A stretch of 64,000 nt of DNA, taken from the NCBI RefSeq assembly GCF_009763255.1, contig NZ_WSJB01000019.1, positions 158,523-222,522 on the forward strand, written 5' to 3'. Shown here piece after piece: positions 24,416 to 32,915 of the stretch. The DNA comes from Bordetella sp. 02P26C-1 (GTDB lineage Bacteria; Pseudomonadota; Gammaproteobacteria; Burkholderiales; Burkholderiaceae_B). The translations under genes and the position numbers were made by a program. The notes below the pieces were generated by a model that worked only from the letters and a program-made list of their open reading frames with translations, did no database searches and was not told the origin of the DNA. The stretch's first letter is position 1, and each line of letters opens with the position of its first letter.

Positions 24416-25603
24416 ATGGATTTTGAGTTGCCCGAATCGTCGAAAATGGTCCGCGACACCGTCGCGCGTTTTGTCAACGAAGAGCTGATTCCGCTCGAGC
24501 CGTTGACCATCCGCCGTGAGGCGGAGCGTGGGTATGAGGACACACCGATCATCCCGCCGGAGATCGAGGCAAAACTCCAGCAAAAAGCCCGGGACATTGG
24601 CCTGTGGGGAATTGACGTCCCGGAGGAATTCGGTGGCCAGGACCTGGGCATGTTCAATAAATGTTTGGTTATCGAACAGCTCAAGCACAGCGTCGTTCCA
24701 TTCGTCTTGCCCCCAGAAAGTCCGAATCTGTTTTTACTCAAGGAACTGTGCAAGGGCGATCAGATTGATCGCTATCTACTTCCATATTCGCGCGGTGAAA
24801 AGAAAAGCTGTTTAGCCCTGTCCGAGCCAGGCGCCGGTTCGGATGCAGCCGCGATCAAGACGCGAGCGGAACGCAAGAACGGAAAATGGGTGCTCAATGG
24901 CACGAAGCTCTGGATCAGCAATGCACGCCGCTCCGATTTCATGATCGTCATGGCGGTCACCGATCCGAAAGCGGACAAGCGGTCCGCCTACACGACGTTC
25001 CTCGTTGACAAGGGTACGCCGGGGCTCACCATTCCGACTTCATTTCCTATGATTGGGGAATACCATCCGTACGAAGTCGTATTGGACAACGTAGAACTGG
25101 ATGATAGCCAGGTACTTGGGGAAGTCGGCAGCGGCTTCGCTCCGATTTCCAAACGCCTGGGAGTTCGCCGGTTGGAGATTGCGTCACGCTGCCTCGGCCT
25201 TGCCACGCGTTGTCTGAAGATGATGATCGAGCAAGCCAATACCCGTCAGACGTTCGGCGCACCCCTTGCCGATCGTCAAGCGGTCCAATGGTGGATCGCT
25301 GATAGCTACCAGGAAATCGAAATGCTGCGCTGGCTGGTCTATCAGATGGCATGGAAGATGGACACAGGACACGGCAATGTGCGTCTGGACGGTTCGATGG
25401 TCAAGTTGCAAGGGACCGAAATGATCGCCCGCGTCGTCGATCGAGCGATCCAGTTGTTCGGCGGGATGGGTGTCTCGAAAGAATTGCCACTGGAATACAT
25501 CTCGCGCATGTGTCGGGTCATGCGCATCGTGGAGGGGCCCAGCGAGGTGCATCGCTGGGTCATCGCGCGCGATCTCCTCAAGAACGGCTTGCCTTCAATC
25601 TGA
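24416..25603 (+). CDS. Acyl-CoA dehydrogenase
   Basis: This is a 395-residue FAD-dependent acyl-CoA dehydrogenase with all three family domains. The flavin/substrate motif CLALSEPGAGSDAAAIKT is in the middle beta domain, and the catalytic base is the C-terminal-type glutamate, Glu373 in RIVEGPSEVH. It opens a 2,3-double bond in an acyl-CoA and gives electrons to ETF. The hydratase gene lies 55 bases upstream, and two CoA-transferases precede that. It corresponds in role to BbsG. No etfAB genes are in the window. Confidence 0.93.
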   Translation: MDFELPESSKMVRDTVARFVNEELIPLEPLTIRREAERGYEDTPIIPPEIEAKLQQKARDIGLWGIDVPEEFGGQDLGMFNKCLVIEQLKHSVVPFVLPPESPNLFLLKELCKGDQIDRYLLPYSRGEKKSCLALSEPGAGSDAAAIKTRAERKNGKWVLNGTKLWISNARRSDFMIVMAVTDPKADKRSAYTTFLVDKGTPGLTIPTSFPMIGEYHPYEVVLDNVELDDSQVLGEVGSGFAPISKRLGVRRLEIASRCLGLATRCLKMMIEQANTRQTFGAPLADRQAVQWWIADSYQEIEMLRWLVYQMAWKMDTGHGNVRLDGSMVKLQGTEMIARVVDRAIQLFGGMGVSKELPLEYISRMCRVMRIVEGPSEVHRWVIARDLLKNGLPSI

Positions 25604-25620
25604 GTCTCGGATCCGCCTGC

Positions 25621-26820
25621 ATGCAGTTTTTTACTTCCATTAGCCACGCCGTCCGCATCCATGCCGGTACGGGCGCGTTGGGACAGTTGCCCCGTGAGAT
25701 CAAGCGAGCGGGGGTGCAGCGCGCGTTTGTCATCTGCGGGCGCAGCGTGGCTACACGCACGCCCTTGACGCAACACGTCGCTGCTTTGCTGGAAGGGCGT
25801 TATGCAGGCGCGTTCACGAATCTCGGCAAGGATGCGCCCGTAGACGACGTGGTGGCTGCGGCCGAGCGGGCGCGTGAGGCTGACGCGGATGCCCTGATTG
25901 CCATTGGGGCGGGCAGTGTGATCAAGGCTACGCGCGTCGTGGCCATTCTGCTGGCGGAATCCGGCTTGCCCGAGACGCTGTGCACCCAATATCCGGAAGA
26001 TGGGCCGCCGATTAGCCCGCGGTTATCCAGCCCTAAGGTGCCGATATTTAACGTTCTCACGGCAGCCACCTCCGCGCAGAATCGCGGCGGGGCAGCGCTA
26101 AAACACCCGCGCGGCGGACCGAGACTGGAGTTTTTCGATCCGAAAACCCGGCCCACCGCCATCTTTTGGGACGAGGATGCCTTGCTGACCGCACCGCCGT
26201 CCTTGGCCATATCGACAGGCCTGGGTGTGTTCTGGCGGGCTCTGATGAACGTCGCCGCGATAGAAAGAGCGAATCCTTTGGTCCAGGCATCACGGCTCTA
26301 TGCCTATACGCTCGCGCAAGCGGCGTTGCCCAACATGGGCGATGCGTCGAATGCGCGGGCGCGGGTGGATATGTGCGCTGCCGCGCTGCTACAGAACCGC
26401 GACGAGGATGATGGTGGGCGGCCCTTCGACGCACAATGGATCGCCCGTACGGTATATGCCCTGGGCTCTGCGCTTTTTAACCAAGCTGATCAGTTGGACC
26501 AGGGGCTGACTCATGCCATGCTGACGGGGCCCGCGATCCGGCACTTCGGCCACTTATGCCCGGATACCGTATCTGCAATCGCCATGGCGCTGGGAATCGA
26601 TGGGCGAAATGAGCGCGGTGGCACAGAGCCGGTAGCCGATGCCGTTGATGCGTGGTTCCGGGCGCAGGGGCTGGCCTTGCGTTTGCGCGATGCCGATCTG
26701 CAACCCGAGGCGCTTCGCGCTGTCCTTGATAACGCCACCAAAAACTTCAACGCCGATAGAAACCGAGAATTGACAGCCTACCGTGACCGCCTCGAAGCTA
26801 TGCTGCGCGACATCTTCTAA
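25621..26820 (+). CDS. Iron-alcohol-dehydrogenase-fold protein with degenerate metal site
   Basis: This is a 399-residue protein of the Fe-ADH / maleylacetate reductase fold. ATG 25621 (MQFFTSISHAVRIHAG) is used; the long upstream extension overlaps the dehydrogenase gene in another frame. The NAD loop GGGSxxDxAK is changed to GAGSVIKATR (near residues 96-105), and the segment that should read TGxDALTH is TGLGVFWRA (near 197-207), so the metal-binding aspartate and first histidine are missing. Two later histidines (near 298 and 311) remain. Either it uses no iron, as reported for maleylacetate-reductase relatives, or it is not an alcohol dehydrogenase. Its place in the cluster suggests reduction of an aldehyde or enol product, which is tentative. 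Confidence 0.8.
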   Translation: MQFFTSISHAVRIHAGTGALGQLPREIKRAGVQRAFVICGRSVATRTPLTQHVAALLEGRYAGAFTNLGKDAPVDDVVAAAERAREADADALIAIGAGSVIKATRVVAILLAESGLPETLCTQYPEDGPPISPRLSSPKVPIFNVLTAATSAQNRGGAALKHPRGGPRLEFFDPKTRPTAIFWDEDALLTAPPSLAISTGLGVFWRALMNVAAIERANPLVQASRLYAYTLAQAALPNMGDASNARARVDMCAAALLQNRDEDDGGRPFDAQWIARTVYALGSALFNQADQLDQGLTHAMLTGPAIRHFGHLCPDTVSAIAMALGIDGRNERGGTEPVADAVDAWFRAQGLALRLRDADLQPEALRAVLDNATKNFNADRNRELTAYRDRLEAMLRDIF

Positions 26821-26850
26821 ATCCTAAACCTCGATATCTCTCCATCTACT

Positions 26851-28251
26851 ATGACAGATCAAACCGTTACGCCCGCGGCGTTGCGCATTGCGGAGTTCTC
26901 CGCCCAGTTCCCTGTCGAACACCTGACCGAAGCCGCTATCCGTACGGTCGGACGCGCGATCGTGGATACGGTGGGCATAGGCTTGGCAGCGGTGGACGAG
27001 CCTGCAAGTCTGACTGCGCTGCGGTATGTCAGGTCCGCGAACCCGATGACCAACTCGCCGCAAGCCGAGGGGCAAGGCCGCCTCTGGACGCATGACGAGT
27101 CAGCTTCGTTGACCGATGCCGCGTTCTACAACGGGCTGATCGGGCATGTACTGGATTTCGACGATGTCAGCTCTCCATTGCGCGGACATCCTAGTGTGGT
27201 GATGCTTCCGGCGCTCTTGGCGCTGGGCGCTTCGCGCCGCAGCAGCGGCATCCGGTTGGCCTCGGCCTATGCCGTCGGTCTGGAAGTGATGGTCAAGATC
27301 GCCCGTGCCATGGTGTCTGATCACTACGCACGTGGGTGGCATGCCAGTACGACGATCGGTGTCGTGGGCGCGGCTGCGGCTTGCAGCCATTTAATCGGGC
27401 TATCGGTCGAGCAAACAGCGAACGCCATTGGCCTTGCGGTGGCGCAAGCCTCGGGGACCCAGGCGAGTTTTGGCACGATGGCCAAATCTTTTCAGACTGG
27501 ACACTGCAATGCTTCCGCGTTGCGCGCGGCTTTGCTCGCAGAAGCCGGCATGGACGCCGCCTCGGATGCGTTGGACGGTCGCCAAGGCTTTATCAAGCTG
27601 TATGGCAATGGCGAAAGTCTTGATGAGCAAATGGAAAACCTGGGCTGCGCACCGCTCGAACTGGTCAGTAGCGGTCTGGAGATCAAGAAGTATCCGATGT
27701 GCTATGCGGCCCATCGATCGCTGGACGCCATCCTCGATCTGCGGCGGACGCTTGGATTCAGTGCCGAGGAAATCGCCAAGATTGAGGTGCGCTCCAACTA
27801 CCGAGGAATGGTGCCCCTGATCCATCCAGGAGCGGAAACGGGGTTGCAGGCCAAGTTCAGCATGCATTACGCCATGGCCGCCGCGGCCGTGGATGGGTAC
27901 GTGCGACTGGCCAGTTTTACCGACGAGGCTGTTCAACGGCCCGCCATTCGCCGACTGATGGCCGCGGTATCGACCGAAGAAGCGCAGGGGGCGAGCACTC
28001 CACGATGGAATGTCGTGAGCGTCACGCTGCGTAATGGACAGCGGCACGAGAAAGAGGTGCGCGTTTTGAGGGGATCCCACGCCGATCCGTTATCCGACGC
28101 GGAGCTGCAGGAAAAGTGGACTGACTGTCTGAACTTTGGTGGCTATTCGGATCCAGACCAGCGATTCTTCAAGGCGGCCCTTTCGTTAGAAAGGCATGAC
28201 ATTGCATCCCTCACGGCAGCGATGCCCGCGCCTCGGGATAACACACGGTAA
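26851..28251 (+). CDS. MmgE/PrpD-family protein
   Basis: This is a 466-residue protein of the MmgE/PrpD family, whose characterised members include 2-methylcitrate dehydratase, cis-aconitate decarboxylase and iminodisuccinate epimerase, all acting on polycarboxylic acids. The N-terminal all-helical domain shows GLIGHVLDFDDVSSPLRGHP, the family's hallmark, followed by MVSDHYARGWHASTTIG and KSFQTGHCNASALRAA. The C-terminal domain has KKYPMCYAAHRSLDAI. It starts 30 bases after the Fe-ADH-fold gene. The presence of a succinate- or itaconate-type enzyme fits the idea that the pathway handles branched dicarboxylic acids, but the reaction cannot be fixed. Confidence 0.9.
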   Translation: MTDQTVTPAALRIAEFSAQFPVEHLTEAAIRTVGRAIVDTVGIGLAAVDEPASLTALRYVRSANPMTNSPQAEGQGRLWTHDESASLTDAAFYNGLIGHVLDFDDVSSPLRGHPSVVMLPALLALGASRRSSGIRLASAYAVGLEVMVKIARAMVSDHYARGWHASTTIGVVGAAAACSHLIGLSVEQTANAIGLAVAQASGTQASFGTMAKSFQTGHCNASALRAALLAEAGMDAASDALDGRQGFIKLYGNGESLDEQMENLGCAPLELVSSGLEIKKYPMCYAAHRSLDAILDLRRTLGFSAEEIAKIEVRSNYRGMVPLIHPGAETGLQAKFSMHYAMAAAAVDGYVRLASFTDEAVQRPAIRRLMAAVSTEEAQGASTPRWNVVSVTLRNGQRHEKEVRVLRGSHADPLSDAELQEKWTDCLNFGGYSDPDQRFFKAALSLERHDIASLTAAMPAPRDNTR

Positions 28252-28326
28252 TTCACTGACTAACCGGCCCTCCGTTGCACTTATTTCTTCACCGTTTCTT
28301 AACAAAACAACCGACGAGACAGAAAA

Positions 28327-29298
28327 ATGAAGTTGAAGTCTTTGTGTATCACCGCCTTTGCTGCCGCCTTGACGGCACTCACGCCTGCTTCCCAAGCTGC
28401 AGTCACACTGAACGGTCCGGTTAAGCTGGTTGTCACCTTCGGGGCGGGGTCGGGCGGCGACGTGCTCGCGCGTTCTGTTGCCCAAGGGCTCAGCGAGCGA
28501 ATCAAGGTGCCCGTGGTAGTCGAAAATCTCCCGGGCGCGGGCGGCAACATCGGCGCTGCCTATGTGGCCCGCTCCAAACCCGACGGCCAGACGCTCTTGC
28601 TCGTCACGCCGGGCCCGCTGGTCACCAACCGCTACCTGTACAAGACGCTGAACTACAACCCGGAAAAAGACCTGGCGCCGGTGGCCTTCATCGGCACCTA
28701 TCCCAACATTCTGACGGCCTCGCCTCAATCGAACATCAAGACGCTTGATCAGTTGCTCGCCGCGGCGAAAGAGACGAAGGGCGGGCTCTCCTACGCCAGC
28801 TCGGGGGTCGGTACGACTCAACACCTCGCCGGTGAATTGCTCGCCAAAGAAACCGGCGCCAATCTGGTGCACGTGCCCTATAAGGCGACCAGCGCCTATG
28901 TCACGGATCTGGCGGGTGGACAACTGCCGTTGGCGTTTGTCGCACAGGCGGGAGTCGGGCTGATCAACGAGGGCAAGATCATCCCGATCGCGGTGACTAG
29001 TAAACGTCGTTCGGAAACACTGCCCCAGATTCCTACGTTCGAGGAATTGGGATTGAAAGGCTACTCGGCAGATTCCTGGTTCGCTCTTGCTGCTGCCGCC
29101 GCGACGCCTCCCGAAGTGATTGACTATCTTAATCATGAAATCAATGAGGTCATCAAGACGCCCGCATTTCAGGAAAAGGCCAAGTTGCAGCTAATCGATG
29201 TCACGCCGATGTCGCCGTCTGAATTCAAGACATTCATCGATGAAGAGCGGGGAAAATGGACGCCCGTCATCAAGAACCTTGGGATTTCCTTTGAGTAA
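28327..29298 (+). CDS. Bug-family (TTT) periplasmic substrate-binding protein 4
   Basis: This is a 323-residue Bug/TctC-type receptor with a signal peptide (MKLKSLCITAFAAALTAL, cleaved near SQA). Motifs are VVTFGAGSGGDVLARSVA (the usual PYAPGG is altered to TFGAGSGG), ENLPGAGGNIGAAYVA and VPYKATSAYVTDLAGG. Both ligand-contact loops therefore differ from the other three copies, which points to a different ligand. It lies between the MmgE/PrpD and amidohydrolase genes. Like the others it has no TctAB partner in this window. Confidence 0.9.
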   Translation: MKLKSLCITAFAAALTALTPASQAAVTLNGPVKLVVTFGAGSGGDVLARSVAQGLSERIKVPVVVENLPGAGGNIGAAYVARSKPDGQTLLLVTPGPLVTNRYLYKTLNYNPEKDLAPVAFIGTYPNILTASPQSNIKTLDQLLAAAKETKGGLSYASSGVGTTQHLAGELLAKETGANLVHVPYKATSAYVTDLAGGQLPLAFVAQAGVGLINEGKIIPIAVTSKRRSETLPQIPTFEELGLKGYSADSWFALAAAAATPPEVIDYLNHEINEVIKTPAFQEKAKLQLIDVTPMSPSEFKTFIDEERGKWTPVIKNLGISFE

Positions 29299-29319
29299 GC
29301 ATCCCTGTTGAGCTTATTT

Positions 29320-30198
29320 ATGCATCTTCCTTATGCGCTGAGCGCTCTCCCTGTGGGGGCGTGCGACTGTCACGCCCACATCTTTGGCCCATTCGAACAA
29401 TATCCGTTGGCGACCACTCGCACCTATACGCCGCAGGAGTCCACGGTGCACGATTTCTATGCGCTGTTGACGCGGCTGGGCTTGCAGCGCGGGGTGCTGG
29501 TGCAGGCGTCCGCGTATGGCACGGACAACCGCGCCATGCTGGCTGCACTCAAACATTGCTCCGAAAACAACCGGGTGATTGAACTCCGTGGCGTGGTGGT
29601 CACGGATCGGACGGTGAGCGACGATGAGCTGAATGCTTGGTGGGAGCAAGGCGTGCGCGGTCTACGCTTTCGTCATGCGCCCCCTTCGAGCGGAGCGAGT
29701 CATTATCACAACACCGTAGGGCTCGAGGACTTTTATGCGTTGGCCCCGCGGATGCGTGAACATGGCTTTCACGCGCAACTTTGGACCCATGCTTCGTGCT
29801 GGAATGATATTGAAAAGGGCGTGCTCGATACGGGTGTGCCAGTGGTGATCGATCACATGGCACGCGTAGATCCTGACCGGGACTTGTCAACCCAGCCCTT
29901 CCGAAGTCTGCTGGATGCCCTCAAACGAGGCGACATCTGGGTGAAGATGACGGCTTATCGAAACACCTCCCGGTTCCCCGGTATGGAGGACATGGCGCAA
30001 GCCATGGCCAAGTTCGTGGACTGCAACCCCGACAGGCTGTTATGGGGCAGCGATTGGCCGCATATCAATTTTCCCTCCGAGGTGGATACCCAGAGTTTGC
30101 TCATGCATCTATTGGGGCATCTTGGGGGGGCGGATATGGTCAAGCGTGTTTTGGTGGACAATCCGGCCGCCTTTTACGGATTTGAGACCGTCGGGTAG
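29320..30198 (+). CDS. Amidohydrolase family 2 protein, 2-pyrone-4,6-dicarboxylate lactonase-like
   Basis: This is a 292-residue metal-dependent hydrolase of the amidohydrolase_2 group; LigI, the closest well-known member, opens the lactone of 2-pyrone-4,6-dicarboxylate. ATG 29320 is used, with TTG 29308 an alternative. The metal-site HxH lies in CDCHAHIFGPFEQ, further histidines in LWTHAS and VVIDHMARVDP, and the catalytic aspartate in WGSDWPHINFP. The gene ends the cluster and is followed by a rho-independent terminator 27 bases after its stop. It may hydrolyse a lactone intermediate. Confidence 0.87.
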   Translation: MHLPYALSALPVGACDCHAHIFGPFEQYPLATTRTYTPQESTVHDFYALLTRLGLQRGVLVQASAYGTDNRAMLAALKHCSENNRVIELRGVVVTDRTVSDDELNAWWEQGVRGLRFRHAPPSSGASHYHNTVGLEDFYALAPRMREHGFHAQLWTHASCWNDIEKGVLDTGVPVVIDHMARVDPDRDLSTQPFRSLLDALKRGDIWVKMTAYRNTSRFPGMEDMAQAMAKFVDCNPDRLLWGSDWPHINFPSEVDTQSLLMHLLGHLGGADMVKRVLVDNPAAFYGFETVG

Positions 30199-30224
30199 CG
30201 CGAATAGCGATCACAATCATCGTC

Positions 30225-30251
30225 AAGGAGGCCTTGGACGGCCTCCTTTTT
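30225..30251 (+). terminator. Rho-independent terminator ending the catabolic cluster
   Basis: AAGGAGGCC (30225-30233) pairs with GGCCTCCTT (30240-30248) around TTGGAC, and five Ts follow at 30247-30251. It lies just after the amidohydrolase stop and closes the 18 kb operon-like run. Confidence 0.88.
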
Positions 30252-30412
30252 GCATGCTGCTTTGCTCGCCATGCGGAGGTGATATGTGGCAAAGAGCTAA
30301 CGGTTAGACTTTCTTTTGGTCCTATTTGTTGTCAATACGGCATGGTGGATTGGAGAGGGCGGGTATTGGTCATCGCTCGTCAGACGATTTACCCTCCTTA
30401 CAGCATCACCTC

Positions 30413-32761
30413 ATGCCTTTCTATCTGAATCACCTCCCTCAACCTTCTGCGTACATTTCTGCCCCGGCCTCGCCTGATCCCATCGAAGCCGCGATCCAAG
30501 ACGCGCGCCGAGCGGTGGTAAATGCCCTAACCAACGACGACCTTCAGGGTTTTATCGCAGCATCGACGTTCCTTGGCCAGCATATGGTCACACTACGATT
30601 CGATGGGGGCCAAAATTGCTTGCATCACGCCATCCAGAGCGGTTGTTATGCGATTGCCCTCCACCTCACGCATGGCTCTGAGCCCTGGATGCTGTCGCTG
30701 ATCAATGAACCCGATGACATGGGGTATACGCCTCTAAAAATCGCGATCGAAGCGGGTCATGATCTTCCTTTTTTAGTCGACGCATTGCTGACCGCCGGCG
30801 TGCATGACGACAGAGTCGAGGCGTTAGTACAGGCGGCCGCCCGCGGTCATGTGCAAGCCACCGCCCAGCTCATCAGCGCGGGGGCGAATCCTTCCATTGC
30901 GCTGGCGCGGGCCGTTCAACACCACATGCAGGTCGCCCCTCAGGCAATGTCCGTAAAAGTCCTGCGAGCGTTCGGCGCCGACATGTCCATGGCTCTGGAT
31001 GTCGCGGTCGAGCATGGGTGGTTGCAGGCGATCAGGATACTGCCGTTGCTCGGCGCTCAAAGCAGCGCTGCCCTGATAGCGGCGGCGCTGCGCAACGACA
31101 GTGCAGCTACGGAGACGTTGATCAAAGGTGGCGCAGACGTCCCGCAAGCCCTGACGCGTCTGGCCAAAGACGGCATGAACGACGCCGTCGCGTTCCTGAT
31201 GGCCCAGCAAAGCAAGCATTGTCGACCATTCGGTTACGACTCGTACTCGATGCTACAACTGGCCAACAGTGGCGAGATCGCCGCCATGCAGGTGCTCGCC
31301 CCGCACATGATCGAGGGTGCTCACTATTGTCGGGGCCTGGCGGAACGCGGAAATGTAGAAGCGCTACGTGTGCTGATAGACGCGGGCCGCGTCAATCCCA
31401 ACGACTTGATCAGCATCGTGCGAGAGAGTGACCTCAAGGCCGCGAGAGCCTTGATTCAGGCGGGTGTGTCCACGCAAGAGGTACTGCGCGAGCTGGGGCC
31501 ATCTGGCGTACACCGCGAAATCTCCCCTGAGAGATATAAGAAGATAAGGCTTTTGCACGCCGCCGGCGCCGATACCTCCTTGCTGGCTGCCCGCGATACC
31601 GTGATAGTGTTGGACGATCTGGCCCGGCGCAGGGCCTTGTTTGCCAATTTGTCTTCCGACGAAAAGAATGCTCACCTACTGAGGGTAGCCCTCAACGGCA
31701 ACGTGCCTGATGCCGCTTTGCTGCTCGAGCTGGGTGCCGATCCCTCCGTGGCGCTAAAGGAGCTGAACGCCGATTGGGATGTCGGGGCGAGATATGTCTT
31801 GATCAAGGCGGGCATGGATACCCGCAATGTGTTGTTGGATCTCGTGCGGGCCGGCGATATGGATACCGCGCGCGCACTGGTGTTGACGCATGGCGTTTCT
31901 ACGGACATTCTTATCCAGCTTGTGCGCGGCGGGGACATGCAGACGGCGCGCGCATTCATTCCTGCCTTGACCGATGGCAGCGACGAACTGATCGAAGCAG
32001 CGACCGCTAACGATCAGGAACTGGCCTCGCAGCTTCTCGCGCTGGGGGCGGATGGTCCGCGCGCACTGCTCAGGTTGCTCGCGGGGTGTCGGCACGAAGC
32101 CGCCGGCCGATTGATTGCATGGAATATCGATCTGGATGTCACGCTCATGCTGGCGTATCGCCATCGTGAGCACATCTTCGGCCATTTTGATCCGACAGTC
32201 CCGCATTTGCTCATGCTCATGGGCGCCGATCTTGCCAATGCGCTGCGGCAGGCGCAGGGCTATGGCGAAATCGGGGCGGCAAAGCGGCTGTTGAGCGATC
32301 ATCCCGCGCTAGGGCGCGACGCTCTCCTGCGTTTAAGTGAAGGCACGCCTGATTTTGCCAAGCGGGCGGCGTTGCAGTTCCTGCTCGTGGCCGATGTGGA
32401 CGTTAATGGCGTGATCGAGCTCCTCGCGCACGACCGGCAGCACTTGGAAAACCTGGCCCGCTTGAAGACCTTGATCGCGCTCGGCCTGCCCACCGCAGAA
32501 CCTTTGATGGATCTCACCCGGGCACATCATCGCAATACCGCGATGAATGTCATCGATGCAGGGGGTGATCTCGCCTCGGCGATGAACCGGTTGATACAGA
32601 ACGCCGCGCAGCATACGCAGGGCGGCGACCGCGAGGCCGCGCGGCTCGAACAAGACGCCGCCAACCAGCTCGCCATCGCGGTAGCAACGTTGGCGCCCGC
32701 GTGGGCCAGAGAGTTCGATCAAGGGCGGGCCGGCTCGCAGGTGGTGATCTCGCCGAAGTGA
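30413..32761 (+). CDS. Large ankyrin-like repeat protein
   Basis: This is a 782-residue cytoplasmic-type protein; ATG 30413 (MPFYLNHLPQPSAYIS) is chosen because the frame's longer start at TTG 30326 has no ribosome-binding site. A first repeat is close to canonical ankyrin, GYTPLKIAIEAGH (near residue 102). After it come many diverged units of about 30-34 residues in which the TPLH position is replaced by an xxALxxA pattern, with GADPSVAL, GANPSIAL and GADVPQAL at the turns. No signal peptide, membrane helix or catalytic domain is visible. It probably is a solenoid binding scaffold. Secretion as an effector is possible but shows no evidence here. It forms its own transcription unit after the cluster terminator. 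Confidence 0.8.
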   Translation: MPFYLNHLPQPSAYISAPASPDPIEAAIQDARRAVVNALTNDDLQGFIAASTFLGQHMVTLRFDGGQNCLHHAIQSGCYAIALHLTHGSEPWMLSLINEPDDMGYTPLKIAIEAGHDLPFLVDALLTAGVHDDRVEALVQAAARGHVQATAQLISAGANPSIALARAVQHHMQVAPQAMSVKVLRAFGADMSMALDVAVEHGWLQAIRILPLLGAQSSAALIAAALRNDSAATETLIKGGADVPQALTRLAKDGMNDAVAFLMAQQSKHCRPFGYDSYSMLQLANSGEIAAMQVLAPHMIEGAHYCRGLAERGNVEALRVLIDAGRVNPNDLISIVRESDLKAARALIQAGVSTQEVLRELGPSGVHREISPERYKKIRLLHAAGADTSLLAARDTVIVLDDLARRRALFANLSSDEKNAHLLRVALNGNVPDAALLLELGADPSVALKELNADWDVGARYVLIKAGMDTRNVLLDLVRAGDMDTARALVLTHGVSTDILIQLVRGGDMQTARAFIPALTDGSDELIEAATANDQELASQLLALGADGPRALLRLLAGCRHEAAGRLIAWNIDLDVTLMLAYRHREHIFGHFDPTVPHLLMLMGADLANALRQAQGYGEIGAAKRLLSDHPALGRDALLRLSEGTPDFAKRAALQFLLVADVDVNGVIELLAHDRQHLENLARLKTLIALGLPTAEPLMDLTRAHHRNTAMNVIDAGGDLASAMNRLIQNAAQHTQGGDREAARLEQDAANQLAIAVATLAPAWAREFDQGRAGSQVVISPK

Positions 32762-32915
32762 TTGCGTGCTGGATGGCGGGATACCCAGGCTCGGCTCATG
32801 GGCTCAGCCCCCGCGTGGTGATAGGTTGTATATGATGTCGCCAAAAACATCATCAATCCTTGGTACGCCGGCGCGCCACGCGTCCCCGTTTCCAGATCAT
32901 CCTCTGGTAAATCAG

